64,000 bases of DNA, from NCBI GenBank assembly GCA_002179805.1, contig NAVB01000311.1, positions 1 through 64,000 of the forward strand, written 5' to 3'. The position numbers and the translations under genes are program-made. Source of the stretch: Acanthamoeba lenticulata (lineage: Eukaryota > Discosea > Longamoebia > Acanthamoebidae). Positions within the stretch are counted from its first letter, which is position 1; every line of letters starts with the position of its first letter. The notes under the pieces were generated by a model, which saw only the letters and a list, made by a program, of their open reading frames with translations, searched no databases and had not been told where the DNA came from. Of the stretch, positions 12,141 through 23,253 are shown piece after piece.

Positions 12141-12982
12141 CTAGTGGGCCTCGGACGCGCAGTGCTCCTGTGGGTCCGGGTCGTTCAGCGCCTTCCATTG
12201 GCGAGAAAGGAAGGGGAGGGGAACAGAGTGCACGAACCTCATAAGCCTTGGCGTCGAGCAGGTCGTTGAGCTCGGCCTGGTTGGAGAGCTTGAGCTTGAT
12301 CATCCAGCCGTTGCCGTAGGGGTCGCTGTTGATGTTGACCGAGCCCTTGTCCTTCAGGTCCTGTTGTGAGTAGCCAGAGGAAGAAGGCGGGAGGGGGTGA
12401 GTCACACGCTCAAGTCCACACGAGAGACTGGTGGGTGGGCGCGCACCGCGTTCACGTCGACCACCTCGCCGCTGACGGGGGAATAGATGTCGGAGACGGT
12501 CTTGACCGACTCGACGGCACCGAACGACTCCTGCGGTGATGGCGGAGCATTAATGGCGAGAAAAACAAAATCGCTGCTGACCGACACGGTAATCGAAATG
12601 GAAAAGCGAAATTAGCACCTTCTGGGCATAGGTAGCGCCGGTCTCAGGAAGATCGACAAAGACGACCTCACCAAGAGCCTCCTGGGCGTGATCCGTAATG
12701 CCCACGGTCGCCACGCCGTTGTTCACGCGCACCCACTCGTGCGACTTGGTGTACTTAAGATCGGCCGGCGCTGCCAGGTAATAAATTGTAATTAATGCAA
12801 CGTTGATGTGGCTAAATCAAGTAGCAGATTATTGAACAAAAATGAGTTGAAGTACCAGAGGAGTAGAACCGGGACGCGAGGACGGCCCAGGCGGGCGAGG
12901 GCCTGATGAGGCCGGCCGAGGCAGTCAGCTGCTGGCGGGCAACGGCGGGGCGGGTCTTGAGGAGGGTGGCAGTGCGCCTCAT
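12141..12982 (-). CDS. GCSH: Glycine cleavage system H protein, mitochondrial
   Basis: The H protein is the lipoyl carrier that shuttles the aminomethyl group between the P, T and L proteins of the mitochondrial glycine decarboxylase complex. The start ([19 protein letters not shown]) is a basic, Arg-rich, acid-free targeting peptide. The fold follows: [32 protein letters not shown], the lipoyl-lysine motif [17 protein letters not shown], and [11 protein letters not shown]. Four introns are seen, with frame preserved at SS|APADL, QK|ESFG, NA|DLKD and YE|EHCA. The last exon encodes EHCASEAH and stops at 12141, which resembles the usual acidic end of the family. The length of about 170 residues is typical. 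It is divergent from the F-box/WD40 gene, with 161 bp between starts. Confidence 0.95.
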
Positions 12983-13143
12983 TGTGCGGTTAGAAGTTAT
13001 AAAGTTGGTTAAATGGACGATCAACACAACAAAATAAAGTGAGAAATGGCCAGAGCGAGAGAGAAAAAGTCAACAGGAATGCCACGCACGCAGAACGAGA
13101 AGCTGACTTGGTCGGGCTGGCGACGCTGTCTGGGTAGCACAAG

Positions 13144-15602
13144 ATGAGCGGCTTGACAGGCGTGGCGCAAGTGTTGCACCACAAGGTGTCCCTCATCAAG
13201 TCCCTCATGGAGGACTTGTCTGACTTTGCTGCCGAAAACTGTGTGCACGCCTACTTTGCCGACTCCTTGTCAATGTTTCAAATCCTCGAGGAGGAGCTTT
13301 CCATCCAATTCGACAGGGCCAACGTTTTCCTCTCTTTCCTCGTACGTGGACCAAAGTCACTTCCGCCCTTTCTCTTTCTTTCGTTGATTGCATTGCTTCT
13401 ACTCAGGCGGACCACAGCGTGCCCCCGCCATCAGCCTCTGCTGGCTACTTCTCTGTGCTGCCGCGAGGTGGCCACTCCCCTCTTCTTCCTTCAGATCTTT
13501 CTTCTTGCTTACTTGCACTCTTGCACATCTCCTGTCTTCTGCAGAGGTGGAGCTGCACATCATGTCGTACCTAAGCGCGAGCGAGCTCAACACCGTAGCC
13601 CTCCTCAGCAATGTACCTTTCAGCTGGGCCATCACGTCTTGCAATGAGGCTTGTTGCACGTCCTCATCATCGTGACTCTGCGGTGTCGTCCTCTTTTCTT
13701 GTGCGATTTGGGCAGCATCACAAGCAGCTGGCGGACGACGACGAGCTGTGGCGGCGGCTCTACGGCGTGAAGTGGGCCAGCAGGCGCAAGCAGCGCTCCT
13801 CGTACCCGACCGACGAAACCTCGTGGAAGAACTACTTTGCCGAGCGCCAGAAGGTTGAGAAGCACTGGAAGACCGGCGAATACACCATCAAGACCTTCCA
13901 GGCCCACTCTGGTAGTTCCTCCACCTCTTGGTTGTTCTTCAACTTATCCTCATGGATCACCATCCACGATGCAGGCCCAATCCTGTGCCTGTCCTTCGAC
14001 AACCGGAACATCATCACTGGGAGCGGCCACCGCGAGCTCCGCGTGTGGGACTTCAAAACGCAGCGGTGCAAACACACCCTCTCTGGTTCGAGTCTCCCTT
14101 CGACAGGCGCATGGGCGATGCACTCGGCGCAACGTTTGTTCATTTATTCAGGTGTGTGAACACCTCCCCTATGGCAGGTCACACGGACTCAGTCTACTGC
14201 ATCCAGCACGATGACGAGAAGATCGTGTCCGGCAGCGCCGACAAGTCCGTCCGCATATGGCAGATCACCGACCGCGGTTCGTATGGCCTTTCTTTTGATG
14301 AATCTTGCAGAAAACAGGTGCTGAATGCCAGTCGTCGCCCAGATTCGTGGCAGGACCTGGACCAGAGCGCTGCGGACAGTCCTGTTGGGCGTTCCGCTGG
14401 CGAGGAGGACGAGGTCCGGATCAAGTGCACGAAGCGGCTCACGGGCCACACGGACGCGGTCATGTGCCTCCAGTACGACAAGGAGCGCCTCGTGACCGGC
14501 AGCGCTGACAACACGATCAAGGTCTGGGACCCCGTGACCGGCAAGTGCCTTGTACGTGCTTGGTTGGCCTATTTGTTCGCAACATTCTTCACATTCTTGC
14601 TTTCTCGTGCGTCTGACCTTGGCGCTGGGCACGCCTTTGGGCGACAACCAACAGAGCACGCTGCAGGGCCACACGGGGCGCGTGTGGGCGCTGCAGTTCG
14701 AGGGCAATCGGCTCGTGTCGGGCGCCAACGACAAGACGATCCGCGTGTGGGACCTGCAGACCGGCGTGTGCACCATGACCCTCCAGCGGTGCGTCCTCTT
14801 TTTCTAGATCTCATCTCCCTCTTCTTCATCGCCGACATCATCTTTGATGACGTTGGGGGTTATTTTCGGTGGGAAAAACAGGCACACGCACTCTATTCGC
14901 TGTCTGCAGTTCGATCAAAACAAGATCATGAGCGGCTCCAACGACCGGACGATCAAGCTCTGGGATGGCAACACCGGGCAGTGCCTTCACACGCTCAAGG
15001 GCCACACAGGTACGTCCTCTTGGTTTTTTGTTTGTTTTTTTAAAAATAATATATTATTTACTTATTAAGCATCAGCGTCGCCTTTACTTGATTGACGGTG
15101 AGCCACGACGCCAGCTGACACCCTCTTGTGGCGGTACAGACTGGGTGCGATGCCTCAAGTTTGATTCGTCGAAAATGGTGTTTTGGACGAAACCATCAAG
15201 GTGTGGGACATGCATACCGGCAAGTGTCTCACAACCCTTAAAGGTGCCTGCTGTCCACCGACTTCCGGCATGAACAAGTAATAATAATAGTCGACATATC
15301 TTCAATTTATGTGTACATGCACAGGACACACGGACGCGGTTATGTGCCTCCAATTCGACGCGAGGCGCATTGTGTCCGGCAGCAAGGACAAGAGTCTCAT
15401 CGTGTGGGACTTTGCCGAGCACCGACGGGAGGACCAGATTGTGCTCAAGACCAGAAAGAGCGCCACCCACGACGGCTCCTTCCTCTGGAAGGGCCGCCGC
15501 CGGGGCGATGCCGCCACCTCTTCCTCGTCATCATCATCAACATCAACAATTTCCTCTTCAACTCCCAAAACAACAAAGAATGTAGAGAACATTCCAATAT
15601 AA
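13144..15602 (+). CDS. F-box/WD40-repeat protein (FBXW type), one blade disrupted
   Basis: FBXW proteins are substrate receptors of SCF ubiquitin ligases: the F-box binds SKP1 and the propeller binds targets. The start is MSGLTGVAQVLHHK. The F-box is spliced from three exons (PREVELHIMSYLSASELNTV, then DDDELWRRLYGVKW). Seven WD units follow: LCLSFDNRNIITGSGHRELR; YCIQHDDEKIVSGSADKSVR; GHTDAVMCLQYDKERLVTGS; GHTGRVWALQFEGNRLVSGA; IRCLQFDQNKIMSGSNDRTI; WVRCLKFDSSKMV; and GHTDAVMCLQFDARRIVSGS. Unit 6 loses its reading frame at about 15180, where the expected SGS-type strand is missing; the frame then resumes as LDETIKVWDMHTGKCLTTLK in a shifted phase. All other introns splice in frame. The C-terminus is a Ser-rich tail. 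The break may be a real lesion or a sequence error. Stop at 15600-15602. Confidence 0.85.
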
Positions 15603-15962
15603 AAAGAGTTCCACGACATTTGCTACGCCTCCTTCCAGCTCCTGACCCTCTCTGGGTTCGTTGACTGGCGTCAGCTTCGTGGCCTGGTGCGCAGAAGACA
15701 GCATGTGCGGCGTGGTAATTGCTTGTCCCACGGGAAGCCGTTGGCAGGGAGGCCACCTGGAGGTGCAGTGATCACCGAGTATGAATAAGCGACTATGTGG
15801 TCCGCGCGGAAGTGCAGCACGAGCAGCATAATCCTCGAAGTGAGGTGTCATGGACTTTAAAGAATGAGATTTTCGATTTGGGAAGTCTGTCTGCTTTTGG
15901 AAAAACCTCAAAAACAACGAAGTTGGGGCTACAACAAGACAGCGCTTCCTCGACCAAGTACA
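15603..15962. other. Intergenic, no gene seen
   Basis: These 360 bases lie between two plus-strand genes. I see no long frame with neighbour-like codon use and no RNA gene. They should hold the 3' end of the F-box gene and the promoter and leader of the C2 gene; no clear TATA box was found. Confidence 0.4.
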
Positions 15963-17355
15963 ATGGCACTTCAAGTAACAGGTCTGGCTTTACTCTCTTA
16001 TCCTGAATTGGTTCTGCTGATTTACTTCTTTTTCTTGCAGTGATTCAGGGCAAAGACCTGCCGGCTGCTGACGCCAGTGGCAACTCGGACCCGTACGTCG
16101 CGACACAACGAAGTCTTTCTCATGATTACTGTTTCGTGGCCATAACCTTTGGTTCTCACCTCACTTTAATGACAACCAGGTATGTTGAGTTGTACTTGAA
16201 CGGAGTGACGCACAAGACCAAGGTGATCAAACACACACGCTCTCCCTATTGGGGTACGTGGAGAAACGACTGGCCACCTTTTGTTTCTGCACTGCTCATG
16301 GACGTTTTTGTCTTTGATCACCAAAGGCGAGACCTTCACCTTTCATCCCACCGGTTTCAACCCCAACACCGACACATTGCGCGTGGACGTGTACGTGTCA
16401 CCTTTGCCCAAGGGTGAGCAAAACAAGGACATAACGAACGGTCTAACCACCATCTACACAGATACGACTGGGATCGGTTTTCAAAAAATGATCTTCTGAC
16501 CCGCAACTTGTTGCCCATCTCCAAGTATGCTGCCGCCGGTACGGTGGACGAGTGGATTCAGCTCAACTCAGTGAAGGGCGGTTGCAGTGCTTCCCTTCAA
16601 CTCAAGGTATCAACCGTCCTTACTTTCGCACCCGGAGTGGGCCATTTAAGATCATCGCCATCTTGCAGGTGGTCTGTGGCGACGGCAAGCCCAAAATCAC
16701 CACGCAGCAGGCATCTACGCCCCAAGGCCAGCAGATGCCTCAGGGCCACCAGGGAATGCCGCAACAGCCCGGCTACGGCTATCCGCCTCAGGGCCAGCAG
16801 GCTGCTCCCGGTTTCCCGCCTCAGGCCGGAGGTTATGGCGGCCAGCCGATGTACGGCTATCCGCCCCAGCAAGGCTACCCCCAGCAAGGCGCCTACCAGG
16901 GCCAGCAGGCCTATGGCATGCCGCCGCAAGGAGCCTACGGCTACCCGCCACAGGGACAGCCTGGTCAGGCTGCGGGCTTCCCTCATGGGCAGGGCGGCTA
17001 CCCAGGACAGCAGCCAGCTGGCGCATTCTCCCATGGTCAGCAGCCCGGAGGCTACACGCATCAGGCCGGCGGCTTCCCTCCGGCCGGCTATCCGCAGCAG
17101 CAGCAGCCCGGCGGATATCCTCCTGCTCAACATGGAGGCTTCCCTCCCGCCGCAGGCGGATACCCGGGTGCGACGCACACGATGGGCGGGGCTCCGCCTG
17201 CCGTTGGCGGCCAACTTCCCCCACAACAGGGCCTGGCGCCCCAACAGCCAGGCCAGCCCGGCTATGCGCCCTCGATGGGCGGCTACCCGGGCGGCGCGCC
17301 AATGAGCGGCTACCCTGGACACCAGCAGGGCGGCTTCCCGCCCGGCGGCTACTGA
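15963..17355 (+). CDS. C2-domain protein with Pro/Gln/Gly/Tyr-rich tail
   Basis: The start at 15963 encodes MALQVT, and G|gtctgg splices to TG ATT, giving [19 protein letters not shown], the beta-1 strand and first Ca-binding loop (SDPY) of a C2 domain. Exons continue with [19 protein letters not shown] and YWGETFTF, then [19 protein letters not shown], whose Asp residues sit in loop 3, and a GTVDEWIQL strand. C2 domains bind phospholipid, often Ca-dependently. From about 16685 the protein becomes a 220-residue low-complexity tail with [15 protein letters not shown] and GFPPGGY-like units, as in annexin-VII or other amoebal PYP-rich proteins. Such tails promote phase separation or membrane clustering; that is inference. 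Stop at 17353-17355. Confidence 0.88.
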
Positions 17356-17463
17356 GATGTCGGCGCGTTCCAATGGAGCCATTTTCCTATGTACAAGTGT
17401 GTTTGTTGTTGCTGGCCAACGACAGTAAAAGAGGACACGACGACATCGTCGTGGGTCACACGC

Positions 17464-20384
17464 CTACTGAAGGAATGGGTTGGCCGAGGGAGGCAGCGGC
17501 AAAGGAGGCGCGGGCAACAGCTGGAGCCCCGCCGGGAGGCGCAGGTCGGACCAGCTCGCCAACGACGGGTCGGGCGTACGCGAGGCCGGGTCGATCAGGA
17601 GGGGCGCACGCCAGGCGTCGAGTCGGGCCTGGGCGGCCGCCGACGACCCGGCGAACGGTCGCCGCAGGACAAACGTGCGGCAGGCACGCGAGGCCGGGGA
17701 CTCGGGCGCGGTCTTCTCGGGCGCCTTCTCGCTCGTTGCCGCCGCTGGCGGGCGTCGCGGTTCAGCTGTCGTCGTCGTCGTCGTCGTCAACTCGCTTCGG
17801 CCGGCCTCCTTGCTGTCCTCTGCCACTCCGGCGGGAACGACCGCCTCGCGAGCCTTGCCGCTGCGCCCGCGGGGCTGCTGCTTCTGCTTTTGCTTCTGCT
17901 TCTTCGGCTTGACCTTCATCGCCTCCACCTCGTCCGCCACCCGCTTGACACCCGTCGCCGCCGCCGCCGTCGGCTGCGGTGGAACCACAACAGACGCTTT
18001 TTCTGTTTCAACTTCACCGTCCGCGCGGGCACGAACGGGACCTTCAGGCGCCACGGCTCGTGCCCCGGCCGCGGTGGCAGCGGCCAAGGCCGTTGGGCGT
18101 CCGGGCGACGGAAGCAGAGGGTCCTGGCGCGTCGCCTGCTGGTGTTGCTGCTGCTCATGCTGACGGGCCAGTCCGGCCTCCTCGACAGGCTCCACGACCG
18201 GGTCGGCCGGTAGCGGAAGAAGCGGCGGCGGCGGCGCGGTGACTTCCCGGAGGTGCTCGGGCAGGTGGGGCCGCAGCAGCTGGTGAAGCCGTAGCGCGGC
18301 CAGCGCCACCTGCAGCGACGCGCGCTCCCCTAAAGTCCCCATCCGAGCCGAGGTCAGTCGGTTTGACGCAATGGACAACGAACTCGAGCTCGAGCCCTCG
18401 AGCGCGGGCCTACTGGCCGTACCGGTGCGCGCCAAGCCGTGCGTGCCGAACGCGGCGCGGAGCTCCTCCTCTTCCCAATAGGCCGGCCACACAACGGCCG
18501 TTGTCGTCTTCGTCGTTGTCGCGGGCGCGCTGTTGCGAACCGAGGCCAGGAGCTCGAGGCACTCGCACAGGCGCGCGCGGGCGGCGAAGCGGCCCAGGAG
18601 GGGCGACGGCCGGCTGCCGCCGGCCTCGGGCGGCGACGTCAGATGCCCGGCGGCCCAGCCGAGGAACCAGCTGGCGGCCGGCAGCAGCGCAAAGCCGCGC
18701 GGGCCGGGCCGGGCCGCGGCGGCGAGCAGGGTCTCGGCCAGGTGCAGGAGCAGGGCCAGCGCTTGCTCAAAGGCCGCGGCGTTGTTCTCGAGGCCGTGGA
18801 CCAGCTCGCCGACCTGCGCGCACATGAGGTCAAGTTTGTCATCGTCGTCGTCGTCGTCGTCATTGTGGTTGGCGTCGCGGCGTACGGCAAAGGCGCTGAT
18901 GGTGATCATGCAGTAGAGGACGCGGTCGGTCAGCGGCGCGACGCCCAGCTCGACGGCCCCAGCCTGCGCCACAAAGGCCTCCCACAGCTCCTCGTAGCGG
19001 CTCCGCGGCCTGCGCGAGACGTCGTCTCCCCCGTCTTAGTCCCGGAATATGGGGAAGAATGCCAGGAATGCACAGCGGCGCGTACACGTTGTAGTTGCCG
19101 ATGAGGGCCTGGAGCAGCAGGAACGTGGCCACGAAGTCGCCGCCACTCGGAATGGAGGCCGCGTCGGGCGCCGATTGGCTGCGGACCTTCTGGTAGAGGA
19201 CGGCCAGGTTGTCGCGGGCCGTCGGGAACGGCAGCGGCGTGTTGATGGCGCGCGCATAGCGGTAGGCCGCCTCGAGGTCGTCGCCGCTGTGAGTCGCCAC
19301 CACCGCCAGCTGGCCGAACGCGCGCCGCGAATTCCAAGCAATGCTTGAGCCACGCGCGCGGCACACGAGAGAGAGAGAGAGAGAGAACGGCGAGCTCCAG
19401 GTACCTGGTTGTGGGCGTTGCCGTTCTCGGCCCAGATGCGGACCGCCCGCGTGTAGAAGTCGATCGCCTCCGCGGTCCAGCTGGCCATCGCGCCGTCGGC
19501 GTCCCGGCGGTAGCGCGCTGCACAAAAGAAAATCAAACAAATCAATTGTTAACAATTAAATAAAAGAATAAAATTGAAAAATAAAGAGAAGAACGACGAA
19601 CCCAAGTCGCCGAGGATGACGAGGCAGCGGTGGCACGCGAGGTAGGCCGGGTGGGCGCTCGTCGACGATGACGGCGGCGCGGCGTCAGCACCTTTGTTCG
19701 GGTGGTCGTCGCCGTCAGGCTGGTCGCCCGGGCGGACGTAAACGACGCTTCCATCGAGCGCCACGCCGTACTTCTCGCTCAGGTCCTGCTCGTCGATCAT
19801 CACCATCATCATCATCATCACCAAGAACAAGACCAGCACAGAACGCAAGAGGCGTACGCGGAGCAGCGCCCGGTAGAAGCTCGAGGCGTCGGTGAGAAAG
19901 GCGCCCAGAGACGCGCTGGCCTCCTTGGCCTCTGCTGCGCCTGGCTTGGCCGCGGCCTTGCGAAGGCGCCGGCGGTACTGCTCGATGATGCGATAGTGGC
20001 TCAGCTTCCACATGGTCTGGTCGATGTCCTTGGCCACGCCGAGGCTCACGTCCGCCATCAGCACGCGACGACACGCGTTGCGCAGCCTGTGTGGCGGCAG
20101 CAGGGCGGGCGCGTCAGGCTCGATCGTCCTCGCCGTGAGCTGAGCCGCTCAAATTGGGGGGGGGGGTTCATGGCACCTGAAGCGGGCGGTGTCGAGTGTG
20201 GCGTGGGGCAGCGCGAGGTTGCTTCGTAGGAGGCTACGGAGCTGCGCTTCGGTTTGGCTAATCTCCCTTTCGTGACCCCCCCCCCACAAATCGGGTGAAT
20301 CAGATCCTATATGATGCCCGCACAAGCAACAAGCCGTTGGGTGGGTATGCACGTCAAGTCGGCGGCTCCTTGCGCATCTTCCAT
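17464..20384 (-). CDS. EST1/SMG7-like protein (14-3-3-like TPR domain)
   Basis: The family (EST1, SMG5, SMG6, SMG7) binds phosphorylated UPF1 in nonsense-mediated decay or acts at telomeres. The start (MEDAQGAADLT) at 20384 splices AC|G to EISQTEAQLRSLLRSNLA, then AG|G to LRNACRRVLMADVSLGVAKD and MWKLSHYRIIEQYRRRL. The signature of the 14-3-3-like region is clear: AYLACHRCLVILGDLARYR (restored over an intron), FYTRAVRIWAENGNAHNQLA, YRYARAINTPLPFPTARDNL. A helical extension with HLAETLLAAAARPG and LLGRFAARARLCECLELLAS follows, then a low-complexity tail with Lys/Gln runs and PRGRSGKARE. No PIN domain is seen, so SMG7/EST1 is favoured over SMG5/6. About 750-830 residues (estimate); stop at 17464. 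Confidence 0.8.
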
Positions 20385-20553
20385 GAAGATGTGACTGCGC
20401 CACCCGTCACAATTTATCGAGATTTACAGCACAAATTAAAGAAAACGATAAGGATTTTATTTGGTTTATCTCTGTTTAGTCAGAACGCCTTGTCCGGAGG
20501 TGGTCGAGGAACGGAAAACTACAACGTGGTGCGTCCGGGGCAGAACGGAGACC

Positions 20554-22764
20554 TTAGTCGAGGTTCTGCTTGAAGACGCCAACCGCCTTGGCGTTGAGCT
20601 TGGCGGTGATAGTGAAGATGGACCCCTTCTCGCCGGCGAGCGCGTAGACGGCCGTGTAGGTGCCGTCGTTGTTGTCGGTGGTCTGCACGTCGGCCTCCGT
20701 GTCGTTGGGGGCCTTGATCTCGACGGTGAACTTGTCGCCGCCGAAGGTCTTGTTCTCGCCGCGCCTGTCGCGGGCCTGGATGGTGAACGAGAAGACGCCA
20801 AAGCCGGACTTGCTGGCGTCGGTGCCCTCCTTGCAGGGCACCTTGTAGGGAGCGTCCTTGATCGGGGCGCCCTCGTACATGACGCTGACGGTGTAGTCGC
20901 CGGGAACCTCGGGCTCGAACTTGACGCCATACGTGCCGTCGCCGTTGTCGGTGACCTGGGCGGGAACGTTGCCGCCGGGGCACTGGACCTCGACGTCGAA
21001 CTTGTCGCCACCATCAGTCCTCTGGTTGCCGTCCTTGTCGACGGCGTGGATGGTGAAGATGCCCTCCTCGTTATCGATGAGCTCGACAAGGCCGGGACCC
21101 TCGGCCCAGGACTGACCGGCCACGGGCGAGGCCTTGATGAAGACCTTGATGGGGCTGTCCTTGATGGGCTGATCGTGCAGAGTCACAACAACGTTGTAAT
21201 CACCAGGCTCTACCGGGGTGTAGGTGACGGTGTAGGTGCCGTCGTTGTTGTCGCTGGTCTGCGGAGTCACACCTCCGGGGCCCTGGATCTCGACCTTGAA
21301 GGGGTCGCCTCCGGAGCTGCACTTCTGGCCTTCAGGATCAAAGGCGTGAATGGTGAAGACGCCAGGCTTGGTGGTCTGACCGCCCTGGAGACCGGGGCCC
21401 TCGGCAAAGGAGAGGTTGGCCCGGGCGCCCTCGATGAGCAGGTTGTAGGGGCTGCCCTTGATGGGCTCGCCGTCGAGCGTGATGTTGACGTAGTAGTGGC
21501 CAGGGGTGGACACGGTGTAGGAACCGTCAAAGGTACCGTCGTTGTTGTCCCTGAGAACGGGATCGGCCACGGCCTCGGGGCCCTGAACCTGGACCTCGTA
21601 CTTGTCGCCGCCAGACTTAACCTTCTCACCCTTGGCGTTGCACGAGGTGACGCGGAAGTCCGCGGGCTTCTTGGTCTGGGCGCCCTCCACACCGGGGCCG
21701 GTGGCCACCGAGTGGCCGGCGGTGGGACCATCAACGTGCACGTGGTAAGGCGAGTTCTTGATCTGCTCGTTGCGGAGCTGGATGGAGATGGTGTAGTCGC
21801 CGGGCTTGGCGACGGTGTAAGTCACGGCATGCTTGCCGTTGCCGCCATCTGTGACCTTGGCCTGGACGTTACCTTCCGGGCCAGCAATGGTGACCTCAAA
21901 CACGTCTCCGCCAGTGGAGAGCTCCTCGTCAAAGTAGTTCTTGGCGACCACGGTGAACTCGGCAGGCTGGTAGGTGTCCGCGCCCTCGAGGCCAGGACCG
22001 TAGGCATAGCAGTGGGCCGGGTCCGCGGTCCTCTTCTTGCGCGCAAGCTCCTCACGCTTCTTACCCTCCTCCTCGCTGAGGTAGTTGCGGAAGGCCGAGA
22101 GGTAGGTCATGAGCGAGAGCTCGTCGGGGGTGTTGACCATATCTTCGGGATCGATGAGCCTGGCAATGTTGTAGGTGTCGAGCGCCGTCTGCATGGCCTT
22201 CTCCAAATCTTGGAGGGCGTCGCCGGAGAGGGTCGACATGTCGGTGGGGGTGAGCACGCCCGGCTGGAGCGAGTCGCACAGAGCGCTCAGTACGCGACCG
22301 TCACACCAGTTGGTGGTGAAGTTGACGACGGGCTTATCGACGTTGTAGGGGGCAATCTGGCTGTTGACCCATTGGAGAAGCTCCCACTTGGGGGAACCCT
22401 GGCCGATCATGTTGATCTGGTACCTGAGGATGAGGGTCCACAGGAGACCCAGGATGAGCTTGAGCTTACCGTCCACAATATCCTCCGGACCGATACCGAC
22501 GAGCTGAAGCTTCTCGGCCTTGAGGAAGTTCAAGGCCTTGGAGTTATTCTCAAGGAAGTGGTAGGCCATGGCCGGCTTGTTGTTGATCTTTCCCAGCGAC
22601 TTGGAGGAGATAATCTCGAGGAGGTTACACAGAAGGATACCGCTGCTGAGATCCTTTTCGATGTCGCCGATCTTCATGCACCGCTCCGAGAGGAACTGGT
22701 TAGCCCATCGAGTAAAGGCCTTCTTCTGCACATCAACCCACGTTGTTGAGTTGTCTTCCGCCAT
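20554..22764 (-). CDS. Filamin-type actin-crosslinking protein (gelation-factor/ABP-120 type)
   Basis: This is a 736-residue, intron-free gene. The N-terminus (MAEDNSTTWVDVQKKAFTRW) opens a tandem CH actin-binding domain: CH1 with LLCNLLEIISSKSLGKIN and CH2 with LLQWVNSQIAPYNVDKPVVN and CDGRVLSALCDSLQPGVL. A charged hinge (EEEGKKREELARKKRTADP) leads to five Ig-like filamin repeats, each starting near GPGLEGA, GPGVEGA, GPGLQGG or GPGLVEL, with NNDGTY and PGDYTVSV-type strands. The last ends at KLNAKAVGVFKQNLD. Gelation factors dimerise through the last repeat and crosslink cortical F-actin in pseudopods. ATG 22764 is the start, since upstream in-frame codons offer only TTG. Absence of introns contrasts with its neighbours and suggests high expression or past retroposition (inference). 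Confidence 0.95.
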   Translation of the reverse strand: MAEDNSTTWVDVQKKAFTRWANQFLSERCMKIGDIEKDLSSGILLCNLLEIISSKSLGKINNKPAMAYHFLENNSKALNFLKAEKLQLVGIGPEDIVDGKLKLILGLLWTLILRYQINMIGQGSPKWELLQWVNSQIAPYNVDKPVVNFTTNWCDGRVLSALCDSLQPGVLTPTDMSTLSGDALQDLEKAMQTALDTYNIARLIDPEDMVNTPDELSLMTYLSAFRNYLSEEEGKKREELARKKRTADPAHCYAYGPGLEGADTYQPAEFTVVAKNYFDEELSTGGDVFEVTIAGPEGNVQAKVTDGGNGKHAVTYTVAKPGDYTISIQLRNEQIKNSPYHVHVDGPTAGHSVATGPGVEGAQTKKPADFRVTSCNAKGEKVKSGGDKYEVQVQGPEAVADPVLRDNNDGTFDGSYTVSTPGHYYVNITLDGEPIKGSPYNLLIEGARANLSFAEGPGLQGGQTTKPGVFTIHAFDPEGQKCSSGGDPFKVEIQGPGGVTPQTSDNNDGTYTVTYTPVEPGDYNVVVTLHDQPIKDSPIKVFIKASPVAGQSWAEGPGLVELIDNEEGIFTIHAVDKDGNQRTDGGDKFDVEVQCPGGNVPAQVTDNGDGTYGVKFEPEVPGDYTVSVMYEGAPIKDAPYKVPCKEGTDASKSGFGVFSFTIQARDRRGENKTFGGDKFTVEIKAPNDTEADVQTTDNNDGTYTAVYALAGEKGSIFTITAKLNAKAVGVFKQNLD

Positions 22765-23000
22765 GTCGCACGAACGCTTCTCCTGAGACAAATAAGCCTA
22801 TGATTACACACCGCTTCGGCGCTCTCTCTTTGCAACGTCTGTCTGGCTGGTTGTAGGCTTCTCCTACCTCCTTGTGCTTGTCCTCATAAGGAGATTGTCC
22901 TTTTGTGAACATCCACACGTTCAGCGGCAAAAAGCCCGTCTTTCTCGTTGGGCTACGTTACGTTTGGCTTTACGTTTTGAGATCAATGCTTGAAAAAGAT

Positions 23001-23073
23001 TGCCCCAGGTGAGGTTCGAACTCACGACCTCTGCGTTATAAGCACAGCGCTCTACCGACTAAGCTACGAGGGC
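23001..23073 (-). tRNA. tRNA-Ile (UAU)
   Basis: The minus strand reads GCCCTCG..., with a D arm (GCTTAGTCGGTAGAGC), an anticodon stem CTGTG/CGCAG around the loop CTTATAA (anticodon TAT, isoleucine), and a T arm GTGAG-TTCGAAC-CTCAC; the discriminator is A. The acceptor stem has a U:G at 5-68 and a C:U mismatch at 6-67. There is no intron, although many eukaryotic tRNA-Ile(UAU) genes have one. A T5 terminator lies at 22993-22997. Confidence 0.92.
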
Positions 23074-23197
23074 GTTCAAATAGTAGACAAAAGGCAGCCT
23101 TTACGAAAGGCGTTTCAGTTTTGTACTAAAACTCTTTTTGTGGACTGGCGTTGTCCCTTTGCAAAACTGCGAGCCAAGAGAAACTGGGTGGGACCCT

Positions 23198-23204
23198 TAT
23201 AAAG
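23198..23204 (+). promoter_or_regulatory. TATA box of the LamG-like gene
   Basis: TATAAAG lies 50 bp upstream of the ATG at 23254, between the tRNA gene and this start, and is in the correct position for a short leader. Confidence 0.55.
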
Positions 23205-23253
23205 AAGCGGCAGTTGTAGGGAGCGGGTACGGGGCGATCGATTCAGTCGCGAG

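Noticed and set aside
14085..14100. B-box-like GGTTCGAGTC in a WD40-gene intron
   Set aside because: No A box, no cloverleaf; chance match.
20461..22749. 762-codon plus-strand frame
   Set aside because: It is the antisense of the filamin gene, produced by GC-rich codon use; filamin motifs are certain.
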